From assembly GCA_039180025.1 (NCBI GenBank), contig JBCDDZ010000006.1, positions 42,152-106,151 of the forward strand: a stretch of DNA of 64,000 nucleotides. Direction: 5' to 3'. Both the position numbers and the translations under genes were made by a program. The notes beneath the pieces were generated by a model that saw only the letters and a program-made list of their open reading frames with translations, was not told where the DNA came from and did not search any database. Each line of letters starts with the position of its first letter. The first letter of the stretch is position 1. The DNA is from Algisphaera sp039180025. GTDB lineage: Bacteria > Planctomycetota > Phycisphaerae > Phycisphaerales > Phycisphaeraceae. Positions 9,709 to 17,634 of this stretch are shown piece after piece.

Positions 9709-9840
9709 CGGGCTAGACTCCCGCCGACGAGCGCGACGCTGTTCCGCGGCGGGTTGCGATATCTTAAGGCGCTACCCGAAGCCCGGGCCGACGACGACCC
9801 GGGGCTGATTCAACCCACCCCTACTTCGATTCAATTCCCT

Positions 9841-11016
9841 ATGACCGACATCCCCCTTTCAAAGCCCGACATCACCGACGCGGAGATCGATACGGTCGTA
9901 GAAACCCTGCGCAGCGGCCGGCTGAGCATCGGCCCCCATCAGGAAGCCCTTGAACAAGCGGTGGCCCGGCGGTCGGGCCGGCGGGAAGGGGTGGCGGTGT
10001 CCTCGGGCACCGCGGGGCTGCACCTGGTTTTATTGGCGCTGGGCGTCGGCCCCGGGGACGAGGTCATCACCACGCCGTTCAGTTTCATCGCGTCGGCGAA
10101 CTGTATCTTGATGGTCGGCGCGACGCCGGTCTTCGTGGATATCTGCCCGACGTCGCTGAATATGGATCCCGTGAAGACCGAGGCCGCCATCACGGAGCGG
10201 ACCAAGGCCATCGTCGCGGTCGAGGTGTTCGGGAACACCACTCATATGGCGTCGCTACAGCGGCTGGCGCGCAAGCACGAGATCCCGCTGGTCGAAGACT
10301 GCTGCGAGGGGCTCGGAGGCGTCGCGGCGTGCGGTCGACCGGTCGGCTCTTTCGGCCGGGCCGGGGTGTACGGCTTCTACCCCAACAAGCAGATCACCAC
10401 CGGCGAGGGCGGCCTCATCGTAACCGACGACGACGCCCTGGCCGACCAGTGCCGGAGCCTGCGCAACCAGGGCCGGTCCACCTCGGCGCACGTGGGCAAC
10501 GCGCAGAACGCCGGCTCCTGGTTGGCCCACGAGCGGCTGGGTTACAACTACCGGCTGTCCGAGATCAGCGCCGCCATCGGGGTCGCGCAGATGCGCCGGC
10601 TCGACGAGATGCTCGACGCCCGGCGGACCGTGGCGGGCCATTACATGCGGCGGCTGATGGACTGGGACCATCTGGTCCTGCCCACCATCGAGCCCGGGGC
10701 CGAGGCCACCATGTCGTGGTTTGTGTTTGTGCTCCGGCTCACCGCGGACTACGGCCACGTGGAACGCGACCGGATTATCCAGGGTCTTAAACGCCACGAG
10801 ATCGGCGCGTCGAACTACTTCCCCTGTATCCACCTCCAGCCGTTCTACCGCCGGCAGTACGGGAGCCAGAAAGGCGACTTCCCCATCGCCGAGTCCATCA
10901 GTGAACGCACCATCGCCCTGCCGTTCTACAACCGCATGGACGAGGCGCAGGTCGAACTGGTCTGCCACACGCTTAAGGTGATGATCCAGCGGGAGCAGCT
11001 ACTTAAACGCGATTAG
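9841..11016 (+). CDS. DegT/DnrJ/EryC1/StrS family PLP aminotransferase
   Basis: The 391-residue protein belongs to the sugar aminotransferase family that aminates keto-sugar nucleotides for surface glycans or antibiotics. Supporting motifs are EVITTPFSFIASANCIL, the LVEDCCEGLGG strand for the PLP ring, and GFYPNKQITTGEGGLIVTDD containing the internal-aldimine lysine. The C-terminal substrate region includes NYFPCIHLQPFYR. The ATG at 9841 (MTDIPLSKPDI) gives the normal N-terminus, whereas the upstream ATG at 9754 adds 29 unmatched residues. No glycosyltransferase or dehydratase lies nearby, so the natural substrate cannot be read from context. Confidence 0.9.
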   Translation: MTDIPLSKPDITDAEIDTVVETLRSGRLSIGPHQEALEQAVARRSGRREGVAVSSGTAGLHLVLLALGVGPGDEVITTPFSFIASANCILMVGATPVFVDICPTSLNMDPVKTEAAITERTKAIVAVEVFGNTTHMASLQRLARKHEIPLVEDCCEGLGGVAACGRPVGSFGRAGVYGFYPNKQITTGEGGLIVTDDDALADQCRSLRNQGRSTSAHVGNAQNAGSWLAHERLGYNYRLSEISAAIGVAQMRRLDEMLDARRTVAGHYMRRLMDWDHLVLPTIEPGAEATMSWFVFVLRLTADYGHVERDRIIQGLKRHEIGASNYFPCIHLQPFYRRQYGSQKGDFPIAESISERTIALPFYNRMDEAQVELVCHTLKVMIQREQLLKRD

Positions 11017-11078
11017 CCTGATCCCTCGCCCCACCCCGATCGGAGCATAAAGCACTACCGGGGAGGCGGCGGCTGACC

Positions 11079-11084
11079 TATAAT
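11079..11084 (+). promoter_or_regulatory. Candidate -10 box of the WXG/FtsK cassette
   Basis: A consensus TATAAT lies 40 bases before the GTG start of the first cassette gene and would give a leader of about 35 bases. No clear -35 hexamer accompanies it. It is the only good -10 match in the 108-base gap after the aminotransferase gene. Confidence 0.45.
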
Positions 11085-11124
11085 TCGTTGGCGTCTGTCC
11101 GTTTCCCTTCTGTGAGAATCTGCC

Positions 11125-11394
11125 GTGGCCAAAGCGCATGTCGATCCCGAAGACCTGATGAAGTTTGCCAAGGCGCTAAGCCGATTCAATCGTTCGATGC
11201 AAGAGATGACCGGCGGGCTCAAGGGCCAGATGCGTCGGCTCGAAACCACCTGGCAAGACCAGGAGCAGGCGAAATTCGCGCAGGAATTCTACGAAGCGCT
11301 GCGGTTCCTCGACCGGTTTAGCGAAGCCAACGAGCAGCACGCCCAGCTGCTGGCCAAGAAGGCCCGGCTGATCGACGCCTATCTCGATGCGTAA
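11125..11394 (+). CDS. WXG100-like small helical protein
   Basis: The 89-residue all-helical protein has the layout of WXG100/ESAT-6-type proteins. One helix runs from residue 8 to about 35 (EDLMKFAKALSRFNRSMQEM), then a turn with the Trp motif (LETTWQDQEQAKFAQEF, WQD replacing WXG), then a second helix ending KKARLIDAYLDA. In the family such proteins dimerise as helical hairpins and either are exported by, or bind to, FtsK/EccC-type ATPases. It begins with GTG. It opens a cassette of four genes finishing with an FtsK-type ATPase. Similar sequences are known from planctomycetes annotated only as hypothetical or WXG100 proteins. No signal peptide is present. Confidence 0.75.
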   Translation: MAKAHVDPEDLMKFAKALSRFNRSMQEMTGGLKGQMRRLETTWQDQEQAKFAQEFYEALRFLDRFSEANEQHAQLLAKKARLIDAYLDA

Positions 11395-11410
11395 ACACGA
11401 AAGGGTCGGT

Positions 11411-11998
11411 ATGGCCAAGGGCGCTAAAGTCGGTTCGGTTCAGGAGCTCGTGGACTTCCGCGCTTTCCTCATTAAATTCGCGGAAGGGGTGCAGCAGGGC
11501 GTCGCGGCCGCGGACAGCGAAATGCAGAGCGTGACCCGTTGGCTGGGGGACGAACACCCCAAACGCCTCTCGGCCGAGAAGCTCAAAGCCGACCGGCGTT
11601 TCGAGGCCGCCGGCGACGACCTGCGCCGCAAGATGCTGCAGCCGACCGCGACGGGGGACCCGGCTTCGACCGTCACCGAAAAAAAAGCCCTCGCGGTCGC
11701 GAAAGCCAAGCGGGAATGGCTGGTCGAAAAACTCGCCGCGACCAAGCGGTGGTCGAGGTTGTTCGACAAGGAATCGATGCAATACCTATCCGCCGTCCAG
11801 TCGGCACGAGCGGTGCCCGACTCCGTCGTCCCGCGGGCCCTGGGTCGGCTGGAGAAGCATCTGCGAGCGATCGAGGAGTATCTCGAAGCCCAATCGCCCT
11901 CGGCCGCCCAGACCCCGTCCGCGAAGATGGCCCGGTCGGGCCGCCTCGGCGACGCGTCGAGCGAGCCGTCCGATGATCCGCCGGAGGCTTCCGTATGA
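11411..11998 (+). CDS. Helical cassette protein between WXG-like genes
   Basis: About 195 residues from the ATG at 11411, which has a GAAAGGG ribosome site; another ATG at 11387 overlaps the stop of the previous gene and would add 8 residues. The protein is predicted to be mostly long charged helices. The first hairpin (VQELVDFRAFLIKFAEGVQQ, then SEMQSVTRWLGDEHPKRL) resembles a WXG-type hairpin with WLGD at the turn. A Lys/Ala-rich helix follows, then LGRLEKHLRAIEEYLEAQ and a disordered tail. Its stop overlaps the next start as ATGA. Position and shape suggest a partner of the flanking WXG-like proteins. Family not recognised beyond that. Confidence 0.65.
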   Translation: MAKGAKVGSVQELVDFRAFLIKFAEGVQQGVAAADSEMQSVTRWLGDEHPKRLSAEKLKADRRFEAAGDDLRRKMLQPTATGDPASTVTEKKALAVAKAKREWLVEKLAATKRWSRLFDKESMQYLSAVQSARAVPDSVVPRALGRLEKHLRAIEEYLEAQSPSAAQTPSAKMARSGRLGDASSEPSDDPPEASV

Positions 11999-12207
11999 GC
12001 CTGGGGGTCGGCGTGTCCACTTTGACCGATGCCCGCAAGGCGCTCGCGGCCCGCTGGGACGACGTGCGCCGTACCTGGGACGATGCCGCCGCGGCGCGGT
12101 TCGAAGCCGAGTTCATCACCCCGATGGATCACGACTTACGGCAGGCCATCGAAGCGATGGGACACGCCCAGCAGATCGCCCAACGCGCCCGCCAGGAGTG
12201 CTCATGA
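11995..12207 (+). CDS. Second WXG100-like small protein
   Basis: The 70-residue protein forms a short helical hairpin with the turn region RWDDVRRTWDDAAAARFEAE, where Trp-Asp-Asp takes the place of WXG and is followed by the conserved downstream Phe. It is preceded by a strong GGAGG site and is joined by 4-base ATGA overlaps to both neighbours, so it should be made in fixed ratio with the 195-residue protein and the ATPase. It is shorter than a typical 100-residue WXG protein because the second helix is trimmed. It could be a structural partner of the 89-residue protein, as in CFP-10/ESAT-6 pairs; that is inference from arrangement. Confidence 0.65.
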   Translation: MSLGVGVSTLTDARKALAARWDDVRRTWDDAAAARFEAEFITPMDHDLRQAIEAMGHAQQIAQRARQECS

Positions 12208-15200
12208 GTTCCGACCCCTCCGCGACCCGCCCGCCCGACCTGTCCGCCCCGTCGTCGATCGGCCGCCGTCAGATCGCCGCCCTTGCCGACCTGATCGACC
12301 TGTCCAACGTCAGCGAAAGCACCGAGCGTGATCTGCTCTCGGAAACCGACGGCCGGGTCCAATGGATCGAACGCCGCGCGGACCAGACGCTGGACCGGGT
12401 CGAAACCCGTCTCCACGGCCAGCTGTCCAAACTCAAACGCGACACGGAACTCCGCTTTAAAGAGTTGGAGCAGCAGACCGCCGCTCAGCGGACCAAGCTC
12501 GAGGCCGACGCCCAGAAACTCCGGACCAAACTGGCGAGCCAGTCCAAAGACTCCGAGTCCAAAACCCGGCAGGAATACACGCACGAAAAATGGGTCGCCG
12601 ACAGCGTCCTGGAGGGTCGGCTCGGCGAACTGGGGGCCGAACTTCAACAAGACCGCGAACAGCTCGAAACCCTTGAGCAGCAGCTCGAAAGCCTGGACGA
12701 GCAAGCGGTCGCAACGCTCCGGCGGTACCGCCACCGAGACCTCACACTAGACGAACTCCCGCCGGCGAACGAGGGGCCCGAGTCTTCCGCAGACGTCGAC
12801 GTGGTATCGACACACCAGGAAATACTGAGCCGTCAGGAAACTGCTTTCGGCGAACCCGCGTTGGCCCTGCGCCGATTGCGTGGGTTGCTGTTACCCACTC
12901 TATTTATTCAGTTTGTGCCCTACCTGATCGGAGGGGTGCTCATCTTGAGCGGGGTCGTCGGCACGGTGGTGGCCCATCAGCGTTTCGGCTGGATGTGGTC
13001 GCCTATCTTTTCGGGTATCGGCGGGCTGCTGCTGGGCGGGGCCCTGGTATGGGGTGGCGGCCGGCTGCTGTTCCGGTGGAGCGACGGCAAAGTCGGCGGT
13101 GCCCTGGCGGACTACCGCGCGACACGGGTACGTTACGCAGACTATCTGCAAGAGCTGGCCGCGTCGACTCAAGCCAAGCACCGGGTCCGCGGCGCTCAGG
13201 CCAAGGCCGAACGCGACGCCGCGCACGCCAAGACCGAAACCAAATTCGCGCCCTACTTCGAGAAGATCCGCGCACGGTCGTCTAGCGCGGGCAAAGAACT
13301 CGTGAGCAAGGTCGCGGCCAAACAAGCACAGATCGAATCGGTCTACGACACCAAACGCGACGCGCTGGAGGCGGAGTCCGGGTCGGCCCGCCGGGCCCTC
13401 GAAACGCGTCTGGAGCGTCGGCGTGACATCATCCAGCGTCGCCGGCAGCGTGACCTCGACACCACGGGCTCGGCCCACGGCCGGCGTTACACCGACCTTA
13501 AAACCCGTTGGGAAACGGGTCGAGACCGGCTCCTGCGCAGCCTCGACGAGGTCCGCGAGCTCGAGGCGACCTCCAACCGGCCGTGGGACGACCCGGCGTG
13601 GGCGGACTGGGACCCGCCGACCGAGCCGGCCCCGGCGGTCCGCTGCGGGGTCATCGACATCGATACCGATGCGCTGCACCGCACCGAAGTCCGCGGGGGG
13701 CAGTTTGATCTCTCGCTGCCTTCGTCGCTGGTGGTCCCGGCGCTGTTATCGGGGCCGGAAGAGCGTTCACTCCTGATCGCGGCCCCGCCCGAACGCCGCG
13801 ACGAAGGGCTGGGGATGCTCACCTCGGTGGTCATGCGTCTGCTGTCGACGCTGCCGCCGGGCCGGGCAAAATTCACGCTGATCGATCCGGTGGGGCTCGG
13901 CGAGAGCTTCGGCGGGCTGATGCACCTGGCGGATTACGAGGCCTCGCTGGTCAACGGCCGGGTGTGGTCCGAGCCCGCCCACATCGACCGCCGGCTGACG
14001 GATCTGACGGACCACATGGGCCAGATGATCCAGAAGTACCTGCGTAACGACTACGCTTCGATCGACGCTTACAACCAACAAGCCGGCGAGCTCGCGGAGC
14101 CTTACCGTTTTCTGGTCGCCGCCGACTACCCCCACGGGTTCACGTCCGAGGCGCTGGCCCGGCTCAACAGTATCGCGTCCAGTGGGGCCCGCAGCGGCGT
14201 GTTCGTCCTCCTGCTGCACGACGTGCGGCACGCGGGCGCGGACCCGCACCATCTCGACGATCTGCGACGCCAATGCACGACGATTTCCTACCGGGAAGAC
14301 GACGGCTGGCGGTGGCGGAATCCGGTGTGTGAGCGGTTCGCTTTTACCCCGGACCGGCCACCGCCCGAAGCGCTCATGACTCAACTGATCACGAAGGTCG
14401 GGCGAGCCGCGATCGACGCCGGTCGGGTGCAGGTGCCGTTCTCGACCATCACCCCGGGAGAGGATGCGGCGAGCTGGTCACGCAGCGCGTCGGACGATCT
14501 GGAAGTCGCCGTGGGCCGAGCCGGGGCGACTCGGCTGCAGAACTTCCGGCTGGGCGTTGGTGTCGCGCAGCACGCCCTGGTCGCGGGCAAAACCGGCTCG
14601 GGCAAGTCGTCGCTGCTGCACACGCTGATCACGAACCTCTGCCTGTGGTACGCCCCGGATCAACTCGAGTTGTACCTGATCGACTTCAAGAAAGGGGTGG
14701 AGTTCAAGCCCTACGTCAACCGTCGGCCGCCGCATCTGCGGGCGATCGCGATCGAGTCGGATCGCGAGTTTGGCTTGTCGATCCTCAAGCGGCTCGACGC
14801 GATGCTCGACGAACGCGGCGAGAAGTTCCGCGAGGTCGGCGTGGCGAACCTATCGGGCTACCACAGCGCCGCGCCCGACGACCCGATGCCGCGGGTGATG
14901 CTGATCGTGGACGAGTTCCAGGAACTGTTCAGCCAGGACGACGCGATTACCCAGAACGCGACCCTGCTGCTGGACCGTCTGGTGCGGCAGGGCCGGGCGT
15001 TTGGGATGCACGCATTCCTCGGATCGCAGTCGCTCAGCGGCGCGGCGGGCCTGCCGCGGGGGACGATGGGTCAGATGGCCGTGCGGATCGCGCTGCAGTG
15101 CTCGGAGAACGACAGCCAACTGATTCTGGGCGACGAGAACTCGGCGGCCCGGCTGCTGACCCGACCGGGCGAGGCGATCTACAACGACCAGGGAGGGAGC

Positions 15201-16241
15201 CTCGAGGCCAACAGCCTGTTCCAGGTCGCCTGGCTGCCGGACCATGAGCTGCGTGAGAGTCTTGACCGGATCCGCGACATACAGGAAAGCCGGGGCGTAA
15301 GCAGCCGGCCGTGCTACGTTTTCGAAGGCAACGCCCCGGCGAGCGTGGCGGACAACGGGCCGCTGAACCGGCTGCTCGACGCGGAAACCTGGCCCGCCGA
15401 GTCCGATCGGTCCAACACTGTTTCCGAGTGGGCTCAGCTCGGCGAGCCGATCGCGATCGACGACCCCGTCGCGGTGGCGTTCCCCCGGCTCAACGGGTCG
15501 AACGCACTGATCCTAGGCCAGAACGCGGACGCGACCCTCGGGTTGATGACCACCGCCCTGCTCTCGCTCGCGGCGGCGCACCACCCCGACCGCGCGCGGT
15601 TCGTCGTCTTCAACGGCTCGACCGAGCCGGAGCACGACCGGCTGATCCGCAACACATTCGAACCGCTGCCCCACCGGTTTGCGCAGGTCCCTTTCCGTGA
15701 CGTGGACGCCACCCTCGCCGAGCTACACGCGGAGCTGCAACACCGGATCGAGCACGGTGACGCCGAGGGCCAGGCCCCGTCGACGTTCATCGCCATCTTC
15801 GGGCTCCAGCGTTTCCGCCAGTTCCGCAAGTCGGGCGACGGCTTCTCGTTCTCGCTGGACGACGACGATAGCGGCGTGGCGGCCAAGCCCGACCAGCAGC
15901 TCCAAGACCTTTTAAAAGACGGCCCGGTCGTGGGGCTGCATCTGATCGTGGTGGGCGACCGGGCCGCGTCGCTGGACCAGGTCTTTGACCGGCGGGCGCT
16001 GCGCGAATTCGACAGCCGGGTCATGTTCCAGATGTCGGCGACGGATTCGGCGCAGCTCATCGACAGCTCGGACGCCAACGACCTGGGCCCGTACCGGGCG
16101 CTGCTCTACCGGGAAGACCGGGGCACGATCACGCGGTTCCGGCCCTACGGCCCGCCGACGGAAGAGGCTCTTGCCCGGTTCCATACCGCGTTGTCTCGGC
16201 CGTATCGCCCCGACGCGAACGCGAAAGCCCGAGACGAATAG
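12204..16241 (+). CDS. Membrane FtsK/SpoIIIE-type ATPase, EccC/EssC-like
   Basis: 1345 residues from the ATG at 12204, which has an AGGAG site; the frame open from 11973 covers the previous gene and is discounted. Order of parts: coiled coil (about 40-175), two membrane helices (about 229-258 and 265-287), second coiled coil (300-445), then three ATPase-like modules. Only the middle module is canonical, with Walker A GKTGSGKS at 795-802 and Walker B VMLIVDE at 898-904. The first (near 510-640) has no P-loop, and the third (from about 1090) has GQNADATLG where a P-loop would be. Three tandem modules, a membrane anchor and linked WXG-like genes match the type VII EccC/EssC motor rather than the FtsK chromosome translocase, which has a gamma DNA-reading domain that is absent here. 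Confidence 0.85.
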   Translation: MSSDPSATRPPDLSAPSSIGRRQIAALADLIDLSNVSESTERDLLSETDGRVQWIERRADQTLDRVETRLHGQLSKLKRDTELRFKELEQQTAAQRTKLEADAQKLRTKLASQSKDSESKTRQEYTHEKWVADSVLEGRLGELGAELQQDREQLETLEQQLESLDEQAVATLRRYRHRDLTLDELPPANEGPESSADVDVVSTHQEILSRQETAFGEPALALRRLRGLLLPTLFIQFVPYLIGGVLILSGVVGTVVAHQRFGWMWSPIFSGIGGLLLGGALVWGGGRLLFRWSDGKVGGALADYRATRVRYADYLQELAASTQAKHRVRGAQAKAERDAAHAKTETKFAPYFEKIRARSSSAGKELVSKVAAKQAQIESVYDTKRDALEAESGSARRALETRLERRRDIIQRRRQRDLDTTGSAHGRRYTDLKTRWETGRDRLLRSLDEVRELEATSNRPWDDPAWADWDPPTEPAPAVRCGVIDIDTDALHRTEVRGGQFDLSLPSSLVVPALLSGPEERSLLIAAPPERRDEGLGMLTSVVMRLLSTLPPGRAKFTLIDPVGLGESFGGLMHLADYEASLVNGRVWSEPAHIDRRLTDLTDHMGQMIQKYLRNDYASIDAYNQQAGELAEPYRFLVAADYPHGFTSEALARLNSIASSGARSGVFVLLLHDVRHAGADPHHLDDLRRQCTTISYREDDGWRWRNPVCERFAFTPDRPPPEALMTQLITKVGRAAIDAGRVQVPFSTITPGEDAASWSRSASDDLEVAVGRAGATRLQNFRLGVGVAQHALVAGKTGSGKSSLLHTLITNLCLWYAPDQLELYLIDFKKGVEFKPYVNRRPPHLRAIAIESDREFGLSILKRLDAMLDERGEKFREVGVANLSGYHSAAPDDPMPRVMLIVDEFQELFSQDDAITQNATLLLDRLVRQGRAFGMHAFLGSQSLSGAAGLPRGTMGQMAVRIALQCSENDSQLILGDENSAARLLTRPGEAIYNDQGGSLEANSLFQVAWLPDHELRESLDRIRDIQESRGVSSRPCYVFEGNAPASVADNGPLNRLLDAETWPAESDRSNTVSEWAQLGEPIAIDDPVAVAFPRLNGSNALILGQNADATLGLMTTALLSLAAAHHPDRARFVVFNGSTEPEHDRLIRNTFEPLPHRFAQVPFRDVDATLAELHAELQHRIEHGDAEGQAPSTFIAIFGLQRFRQFRKSGDGFSFSLDDDDSGVAAKPDQQLQDLLKDGPVVGLHLIVVGDRAASLDQVFDRRALREFDSRVMFQMSATDSAQLIDSSDANDLGPYRALLYREDRGTITRFRPYGPPTEEALARFHTALSRPYRPDANAKARDE

Positions 16242-16296
16242 CCATAGATATAGACAGAACGCTCCGCGCAAACTTATTGAATGCCGCGGCGGGCCG

Positions 16297-17430
16297 TTAA
16301 CCGACCAGGAGTTCCGCGATCTGGACCGCGTTGAGGGCGGCGCCTTTGCGGACCTGGTCGCCGCAGACGAACAGGTCCAGGCCGACGCCTTCGGGCTGCG
16401 ACAGGTCGCGGCGGATACGGCCGACGTAGCAGTCGTCCTGGTGGGTAGCGTCGAGGGGGGTGGGGAAGCGGTTGGCTTCGCGGTCGTCGATCAGGGAAAC
16501 GCCGGGGGCCGCGGCGAGCAGTTCGCAGGCACGCTCGGGGGTCATCGTGCCGTCGAAGGTCAGGTTGATGCTCTCGGCGTGGGCCCGCATCACCGGGACA
16601 CGGATACAGGTGGCGGTGATGGCCATGCGATCGCCGGTCTGACCTTCGGCAGGTTGGCCCAGGATCTTGTGGGTTTCGTGGACCATCTTGAGCTCTTCCT
16701 GGTTGTAGCCGTTGGATTGCATCGGGGAGTTGTGGCTGAAGAGGTTGAACGCGTACTGGAAGGGGAAGATATCGCGGGTGACCGCTTTGCCATCGTTGGC
16801 CGGGTCGAGGGCTTCGCGGGTCTGCTGCTCGAGTTCGCGCATGGCGGCGGCGCCCGCGCCGCTGGCCGCCTGGTAGGTGCTCACGACCATACGGCGGACG
16901 GGCACGGCCTGGTGAAGCGGGTTGACCGCGACGAGCATGATGATGGTCGAGCAGTTGGGGTTGGCGATGATGCCCGGCTGATCGGAAGGGCCTAATCCGA
17001 TGCCGGCGTCGGCAACGGCGTGGGGGTTGACTTCCGGGATCACCAGCGGGACGCCGGGGGTCATGCGGAAAGCCGAAGAGTTATCGATCACGACCGCCCC
17101 GGCTTCGACCGCCACGGGGGCGAGGGTTTTGCTGATCGAGCCCCCGGCCGAGAACAGCGCAAGGTCAACGCCTTCGAAACTGTCGGAGGTCAGCGTTTCG
17201 CAGGTCAGCGCTTGATTGCCGAACCGGAGACGCTTGCCCGCGCTGCGGGCGCTGGCCAGGAGCTTGAGTTCGCTCATGGGGAAGCCGCGCTGATGCAAGA
17301 CGCGGAGAAACTCTTCGCCGACGGCACCGGTTGCCCCGACGATAGCGACGCGGGGGGCCTTAGCGCGTCCGGGGGACGGCGATCGATCCGAGCGAGACGA
17401 GGAAAGCTCTGGAGAAGCGGGAGTGTTCAT
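16297..17430 (-). CDS. asd: Aspartate-semialdehyde dehydrogenase
   Basis: The 377-residue NADPH enzyme reduces aspartyl phosphate to aspartate semialdehyde, the branch point to lysine/diaminopimelate, threonine and methionine. It shows the N-terminal nucleotide loop VAIVGATGAVGEEFLRVL, SAGGSISKTLAPVAVEAG, the catalytic cysteine in NPNCSTIIM, and a substrate-binding IRVPVMRAHAESINL. A 26-residue Ser/Pro-rich N-terminal extension precedes the Rossmann fold; an internal start cannot be excluded. The next gene is divergent, and no other lysine-pathway gene lies beside it. Confidence 0.96.
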   Translation of the reverse strand: MNTPASPELSSSRSDRSPSPGRAKAPRVAIVGATGAVGEEFLRVLHQRGFPMSELKLLASARSAGKRLRFGNQALTCETLTSDSFEGVDLALFSAGGSISKTLAPVAVEAGAVVIDNSSAFRMTPGVPLVIPEVNPHAVADAGIGLGPSDQPGIIANPNCSTIIMLVAVNPLHQAVPVRRMVVSTYQAASGAGAAAMRELEQQTREALDPANDGKAVTRDIFPFQYAFNLFSHNSPMQSNGYNQEELKMVHETHKILGQPAEGQTGDRMAITATCIRVPVMRAHAESINLTFDGTMTPERACELLAAAPGVSLIDDREANRFPTPLDATHQDDCYVGRIRRDLSQPEGVGLDLFVCGDQVRKGAALNAVQIAELLVG

Positions 17431-17623
17431 GGCAATAAGGTTAGGCGGATCGGGGAAGAATCGGTAGGGATCGGTCGGGATCGGCCGGAGTTACCGGAGG
17501 CGTAACGGGATATTGTAACAGCACCGCCCCGGAGTTAACACGGAGCCGTGGGCGACGGAAACGCGCGGAGGAGGCGGCGGCCGAAACCGGGCGTGCGGTT
17601 GGCGACGGGCCGGACGGGGCCGC

Positions 17624-17629
17624 TACAAT
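17624..17629 (+). promoter_or_regulatory. Candidate -10 element TACAAT, leaderless spacing
   Basis: TACAAT ends five bases before the ATG at 17635, so transcription would start at or beside the start codon. There is no ribosome-binding sequence between them. The asd promoter must lie within the same roughly 200-base divergent gap. Confidence 0.4.
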
Positions 17630-17634
17630 CGGGT

